Origin: Magicicada septendecula
Lineage: Eukaryota; Arthropoda; Insecta; Hemiptera; Cicadidae
Direction of reading: 5' to 3'
Length of the DNA stretch: 64,000 nucleotides
Assembly (NCBI GenBank): GCA_034769895.1
Contig: CM068367.1
Location: 353,596,461 to 353,660,460 of the forward strand
This document shows positions 58,856 to 64,000 of the stretch, one piece after another. The notes under the pieces are model-generated. The model had not been told where the DNA came from and ran no database searches. It saw only the letters and a program-made list of their open reading frames with translations. Position 1 is the first letter of the stretch. Each line of letters opens with the position of its first letter. A program made the translations under genes and the position numbers.

Positions 58856-59365
58856 TTATTTGAAAAATATAAGGGACGATTTGATCGAAGAATAACCAAA
58901 ACTACTGAAGAAAGAAGAATAATCAAATCCACTGAAGAATTTATAAACTTAGCTTACCACGACTTTACGGAAGCTACCCCATACACAATGATGTTTGAGC
59001 GGCCACCGCCTAGAGAGATAACTGATATGATCCAATTCCCCACCAACACCGAATATCAATTCGAGAAAAAAAGATTATATAACAGAATAGCCGAAAAGGT
59101 AGAGCAACAAAAGAATAAATACGCTAAAAACCAGAAAAAGACTATTAAGTACGAGGTAGGAGAAAGGGTACTGTTAAAAAACAGAGAACTACCCAGCTCC
59201 ATAGAAGGCATCACTAGAAAGTTACTATTATTATACGTGGGACCATACACTATAACAAAAGACAAGGGCAATAACACTTACGAGATCACTCACCCCGTCA
59301 CCAAGAAAATAAAGGGGGTATACAATCAAGCCTCAATTAAGAAATATTATGACAACCAACAATAA
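58856..59365 (+). pseudogene. pol: Integrase C-terminal remnant
   Basis: The frame is open from a stop at 58853-58855 to TAA before 59366. FINLAYHDFTEATPYTMMFE matches the segment after the DDE glutamate in Ty3/gypsy-type integrases, and VGERVLLKN ... LYVGPYTITKDKGNNTYEI is the GPY/F module. Translation would need the ATG at 58988 or none. Catalytic residues are absent, so it cannot integrate DNA. Confidence 0.8.
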
Positions 59366-60546
59366 CTGTAAAAAACAATTTAAAGTAAAAAACCAACAAA
59401 AATACTTTAAATAAAGAAAAAAAATAAAGTGACAAACAAACAAGTCTGCCAATGTAATAAAGAAAAGATCTCTAAAGTATGTCAAAATTCCAAAACATTC
59501 GTAAGTACAGCTTACACTAAGCATTAGAGAAACCATTATGATGAATAAAAATTGTAAAAAATCAAAAAAGATATGTAAGAAAAGCTTACCCAAATATCTT
59601 AATAATATTTTAGAACAAGTAAAAATGGAGAGATAAAAGTCACAAGGCATTCAGATAAAGTAAGAGCAACCAACTTACTACAATATTTAAATAAAAATTA
59701 ACAATAGAGGAGTGTAGTTACCAAACATTCCTACAAAATAAGGTTAAATTACCATAATATTTAGCCAAAAAATGAGGCATAAAAAGTATAACATACTGTA
59801 AAGGAATAAGATACAAAAAATTCCTAACTAGTAAGAAGCCATAACTTACTATGATATTTAAAAAAAAAAAAAAAAAATATATCAATCAAAATGATCAGCT
59901 TCCACAACTATTTAGAAAGAGGGGAAGTAAAATTACCCAAACCAATGATCACAAAACAATATAAATGAAATAAACGTTCTAAGAGTTATAATGTGAAAGG
60001 AGATGAAACAAAGAGTAATTAAAAATGAATAAAAATGTGAATTGTATCAATAAAAAACAATGCTTCAAATAGTATCTATAAAGAAAGATGAAACAATATA
60101 TGACTCGAACTGAGCTATAATGAAGTATAAAAGTAAAAAATTCCCAACAAATATTATGATTATGATTGTTATTATTATTATTATTTTGAGTCACGAGTTG
60201 ACTATATTTAAGAATTATTAATTGAGATTGTCTGTTGAATGAACCAGCAATCATTTTACTGAGCAGGGATGATGTTCCCCTGATATCAGTATAAGAGTAG
60301 TTTTGATGAAAAATAAGATTTATAGGGAATAAGTTATAATAAAAAGTCAATAAGCCAGTTCGCAATATGAGAAGATAATGAAGAAAAGACTAAGAAGAAT
60401 GGAATTAAAGGATACAGAATTAATTATAAAAAACGAATGAGAAGCAGGAGAATTTGAAAAAAAAAAAATAAAATAAAAAAATTTGATACGATACAATTGA
60501 TAATTTCATCAAACTCAAATTCACGTTTTATAAAATGATCAATTTT
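59366..60546 (+). other. Non-coding A-rich 3' interior of the LTR element
   Basis: Loose repeats of a TTACxAxAATATTTA motif near 59585, 59672, 59747 and 59841, a poly-A run near 59862 and an (ATT)n run near 60165. No envelope-like gene. Minus-strand open frames are artefacts of the A-rich plus strand. Confidence 0.5.
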
Positions 60547-60561
60547 GGTGGAAGGGCATTA

Positions 60562-63491
60562 TATAACATTGCCAAACCCTGATCACATTTGATATAAAAA
60601 AGTATGTAAAAAATGCCAAGAAACAATATATTTTGATAGATAAATGATAACGAGAATGAAAGTAGTAAATATAATCAATAGTGAAGGAGGAAGAATACAA
60701 CCAAAGGTGGTCACAAAACAAGAAAATACGAACTAGACTGACAGACAACTGACGTTGACCCAACCCCAGAGATTGGCCAGATATCAACCAAAGTAAAGCG
60801 AGACAAGAAGACAGTGAAGAAAAAAGAAGAAAATAAAAAATTACATGGCCATAACAAGTAACTAACAAGATTGTTTTAAAAGAGCATAATTTTTTATTAT
60901 TGTTAATAATTTATGTTTAAATTTTTATTAGTGGTGACTTGTAAATGACAGTATCTCAGCAATTGTTATACATAAAAAACCATGTGTAGATATGATTGTA
61001 TGTATATCCTTATCTATAGGAGATGTGTCAGCTGTTATGTTTAAGATTACACTCATACAGACAGGGAATAGAAATGTGTGCGTGGTTCAATCAGAGAACA
61101 AATTGTATATCCTACTATATACTTTGGAACTTTTACTAAGATTATTTCAGCAGTATGTATGTTATCTCAACATTATGTGTTTGAAAGTATAAGGTTTTGG
61201 AGAGTTTATTTATTCGCTAATATTATTGCTGTTGCTACAGATGTAGTATGTTTCAATTAACACAATATATTTTAACATTATTAAACTGTTGTTATTATTA
61301 CTAATTATGACATTTCAGACCAATTTTTATCACTTTAATGACAATATATACAAAGTTATGTTTTATTTGAAGGAGGTATTTACAATACCATGTTGTTTGC
61401 ATATTATAAAATGATATGTGACAATCTGAAAGTACCAAAAAAGGCATGAACTCATTAGATACAAAAACTTTGTAATAATAGTGAGATCGTGAGAAATATA
61501 AGGGTAATTAGAGATAGGTAGGGAGTGACAAAGTTGAACAGTGAAGTGATAAGTGTAATAAAATAAACAGCATATAATCTTAAGAAAAAAGAGTTAAACA
61601 AGTGTGACAAACCCAAAATATAAGCACATGTTAAATGAGCAACTAAGTTAAGTATATTAGACTGAAAGACACAAAATAATTGTGAATGCAAAAAACAGAA
61701 AAAATATTATCTCAGTATAAAAATCACCAGGATGATTACTGTTATAAAAGAGATGGTGTAGATATAACACTCACCAAATTTGTTCATTTGTTAATTTAAA
61801 GAAAGAAGTTATTGGCTTAATGTTTAAGGCAATAATTACCAGAAGAAATAGTTTTACAGTAATATGTTAGTATGTTTTAAGTAAGTAAGGAATTTATAAA
61901 GAAAATAATAGCAATACCTTTATAAGAAATAATAGGCAAAATATAGTAATTATGTGTAACGAAAGGGAACATGGCAGAATTATATTAAAACTTAGAAATA
62001 AGTAAATTATGTATTAGCATAGTATTATCCATTTTGGACTAAAACATTAATACATGGCTTAGACCAATCTTGTACGATATCAAACTAATCTTTGAAAGAA
62101 AATACGAACATCTATGTAAAGATTACAACCATTGAAATTATCCCCAAGTAAATATAGCCATTATAAAATATTTATTCAAATTAAACAAAAAATTCAAGGT
62201 TTGATAACAATGGGTTTATTTTGAGATCGACCAGGTAGAATAATTACGTTACCATGGAAACTGTGGAGTAACAAGCCAAAAAATACCGTTAGATTTTTTA
62301 CTGAATGTATGACGCTTTAAGGAGATAGACGCTAATTTTCGAGTGACCAAAATTGTCCATTAAAACATAGAAAATATCAGAAAAAGTTATTACTAAGAGT
62401 ATACCAAGACATAAGATAAAGACTGGAGCCATATTATTGAAGTTGAGGCCAAATTAACGAAAAAAGAAAATAAATTACTACCAGTTAAACTGAAAAAGAT
62501 GCCTGATGTCCTGAACCCAGCAAATTAAAGAAGATTATAGTATAACCCATGAATAACAGATCGTATGAATTCGCCATAACTACGGAAGTGATAAGTACCT
62601 CTTAAATTACCCGAAATATATAAATAAACTCACGTTAATTATCTCACTAAAGGTCGAAATCTCACTGAACTGAAATTCATTACTTTCAAAGATTAAAAAG
62701 AAATTTAAGTCACTGACAATTTATAAACTAACCAATATAAACTGTTGTTAATGATCCATAACTTGTAAACACTTTTACTACACTGCGCTAAACAAAATAT
62801 ACCTACACAATATGTTAGTTAAGTTTACTTGATGTAAAGGTGTGTATTTTTATTGTTTTTAAAACATTTGTAATCCTTTGAACGTAACCTCAAGATCCTA
62901 TGACAAACGACATTAATAATTTGTATACAATTTTTAACAGACGCAATCATTAAACGTCTGGTATCAATTCAAATATCGATTGTCAAACCCTGTAATTGTC
63001 TCATATAATTAACCGGAGCATTTGTATTAGAATGATTTGTATTAAATGAATAATAATCACTAATAAAAAATGTGTAAGTATTGAGTGTAACCACGGTGTT
63101 ATAATTTCATTAGGAGGTGCACAATATTTTATGTACATTTTAGCAGATGACTGACGATTTACACAGCCCACGCATCGAACGGCTGTGTGCTACAGTGGGC
63201 CTAGCTAGCGGAAATATTTGAATTATTCAAACCGCTTGAGCGGCGCTGGTCATACGCCCTTGAATTTTCTTTTAATTGTTTTAAGAAAACAATTTGGCGC
63301 CACCGGGACTTTCTCACCCCTAGTGAACATCAAGACCTGGTTATTCGTACGTTCGCCACGAACGAAATCTACAGAAGTTGCACGCATTCGAACTACGGAT
63401 CGAGAAGACACGTACACTCATTACACACAAATTGTACATTATTTACATTTTGCAGAGTAAAACGGTAGCCGTTCACACGTCGTCATTTACA
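60562..63491 (+). mobile_element. 3' LTR, 2,930 bp
   Basis: Same length and apparently the same sequence as 53810-56739. It is preceded by the purine tract and followed by ATAT. Contains the second copies of all LTR features (AATAAA, hairpin, primer-site-like sequence at 63295-63309). Confidence 0.95.
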
Positions 63492-63558
63492 ATATACACC
63501 AAAAGGCTAGTTGTAACGTGTACAGTATTGTATAATTATTATTTACATGATTAACCTG

Positions 63559-63978
63559 CAGTAGCGTATCTAGAATTTGGACGGGGGAGGGAGGGTCCGT
63601 CCGGTCGAGCCGGCTTCATACAAAAGAAAAAACAAGTTATGAATAATCAATATTCTATCTTTAAAGTGCCTAAAAAACGTGTGATAATATCCTGAAATCA
63701 ATCTTATTGAAGCAAATGGTAATGATACAATAAAAATACGAGTTATTGTAATGTTGTTTACAAACGTATTGAGTGAATGGATTTTTCTGTATTACATATT
63801 TCAAACTTAATCCGGAAATGATATTTAAAAAGGAATTACTACTATATTAGCATACACAGCTGAAAAATAATAAAACAGCCTAAAAATTAAGAGATTCACA
63901 AATTTCTTGTCAACATTTTCGACTCTCTGGGGAGGGAGGATCTGGCCCCTTTCGTCCACCCCAGTACATATGCTCCTG
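63559..63978 (+). mobile_element. Probable small hAT-type element, 420 bp
   Basis: It begins CAGTAGCGTATCTA and ends TACATATGCTCCTG, inverse at 10 of 14 positions. The flanks TTAACCTG (63551-63558) and TTAAGCCG (63979-63986) agree at 6 of 8 positions, so the TSD is imperfect. GGGGGAGGGAGG-like runs occur near both ends (63583, 63930). No coding frame. Confidence 0.5.
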
Positions 63979-64000
63979 TTAAGCCGTGGTAAATGATGCA

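Larger units (their letters stand above)
53806..63495 (+). mobile_element. Young non-autonomous LTR retrotransposon with 2.93-kb LTRs
   Basis: Two direct LTRs (53810-56739 and 60562-63491) of exactly 2,930 bp enclose a 3,822-bp interior. ATAT at 53806-53809 and 63492-63495 is the target-site duplication. The interior has a tRNA-Lys primer site, gag in two frames, an integrase C-terminal remnant, and a purine tract (GGTGGAAGGG, 60547-60556) just before the right LTR. Protease, RT, RNase H and most of integrase are absent. Identical-looking LTRs imply a recent insertion, so it was copied in trans. Confidence 0.95.

Noticed and set aside
63551..63986. piggyBac reading of the right-end element (TTAA on both sides)
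   Set aside because: TTAA is present at both flanks, but the terminal bases are not inverse in that register, whereas the hAT register gives 10 of 14 inverse matches.

Overview
This window is eukaryotic, AT-rich and gene-poor, and nearly everything recognisable in it is transposable-element (TE) sequence. The set of families (BEL/Pao, Ty3/gypsy, several non-LTR retrotransposon (LINE) tails, Helentron-like DNA, hAT, foldback elements), the long microsatellites and the recurring TAGGCCTA palindrome point to an arthropod, most likely an insect with a large genome. I could not fix the species. No complete host protein-coding gene was recognised. The best host-gene hint is a GC-richer, promoter-like patch near 39.6-40.06 kb that ends in a good splice donor.

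Layout. 1-2.45 kb: minus-strand Ty3/gypsy-like element (gag, start of pol, primer site, LTR end) with a textbook -1 ribosomal frameshift signal at the gag/pol junction. 4.4-8.93 kb: plus-strand BEL/Pao element, 5'-truncated, lacking RNase H and frameshifted, with a 40-bp minisatellite and a 3' LTR. 8.94-12 kb: minus-strand remnant of a tRNA-Lys-primed LTR element with a TATA-bearing LTR. 13.1-13.4 kb: a 253-bp inverted-repeat element carrying a G-quadruplex motif and a hammerhead-like fold. 17.0-17.85 kb: a 410-bp tandem duplication. 19.4-21.0 kb: two LINE remnants. 24.6-25.2 kb: a (CA)n tract and a 5'-truncated LINE tail with target-site duplication (TSD) and (GAA)n tail. 31.8-36.05 kb: Helentron-like remnant (N-terminal zinc-finger region, endonuclease region, inverted ends). 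41.5-41.7 kb: a foldback element. 51.1-53.1 kb: a non-autonomous hAT element with perfect 8-bp TSD, itself carrying a 1.1-kb solo LTR. 53.8-63.5 kb: a complete, apparently very young, non-autonomous LTR element with two 2,930-bp LTRs that look identical. 63.56-63.98 kb: a probable small hAT element.

Between these lie several dispersed repeat pairs (24.7/38.9, 26.4/53.3, 29.3/43.2, 31.5/48.5, 42.2/46.8 kb) and long AT-rich stretches without recognisable content. The TE proteins are parts of replication machinery: Gag packages RNA, Pol copies and integrates it, Helentron proteins handle rolling-circle DNA. Almost all are broken here. The youngest element keeps LTRs, primer site and most of gag but has lost protease, reverse transcriptase and most of integrase, so it must have been copied with help from another element.
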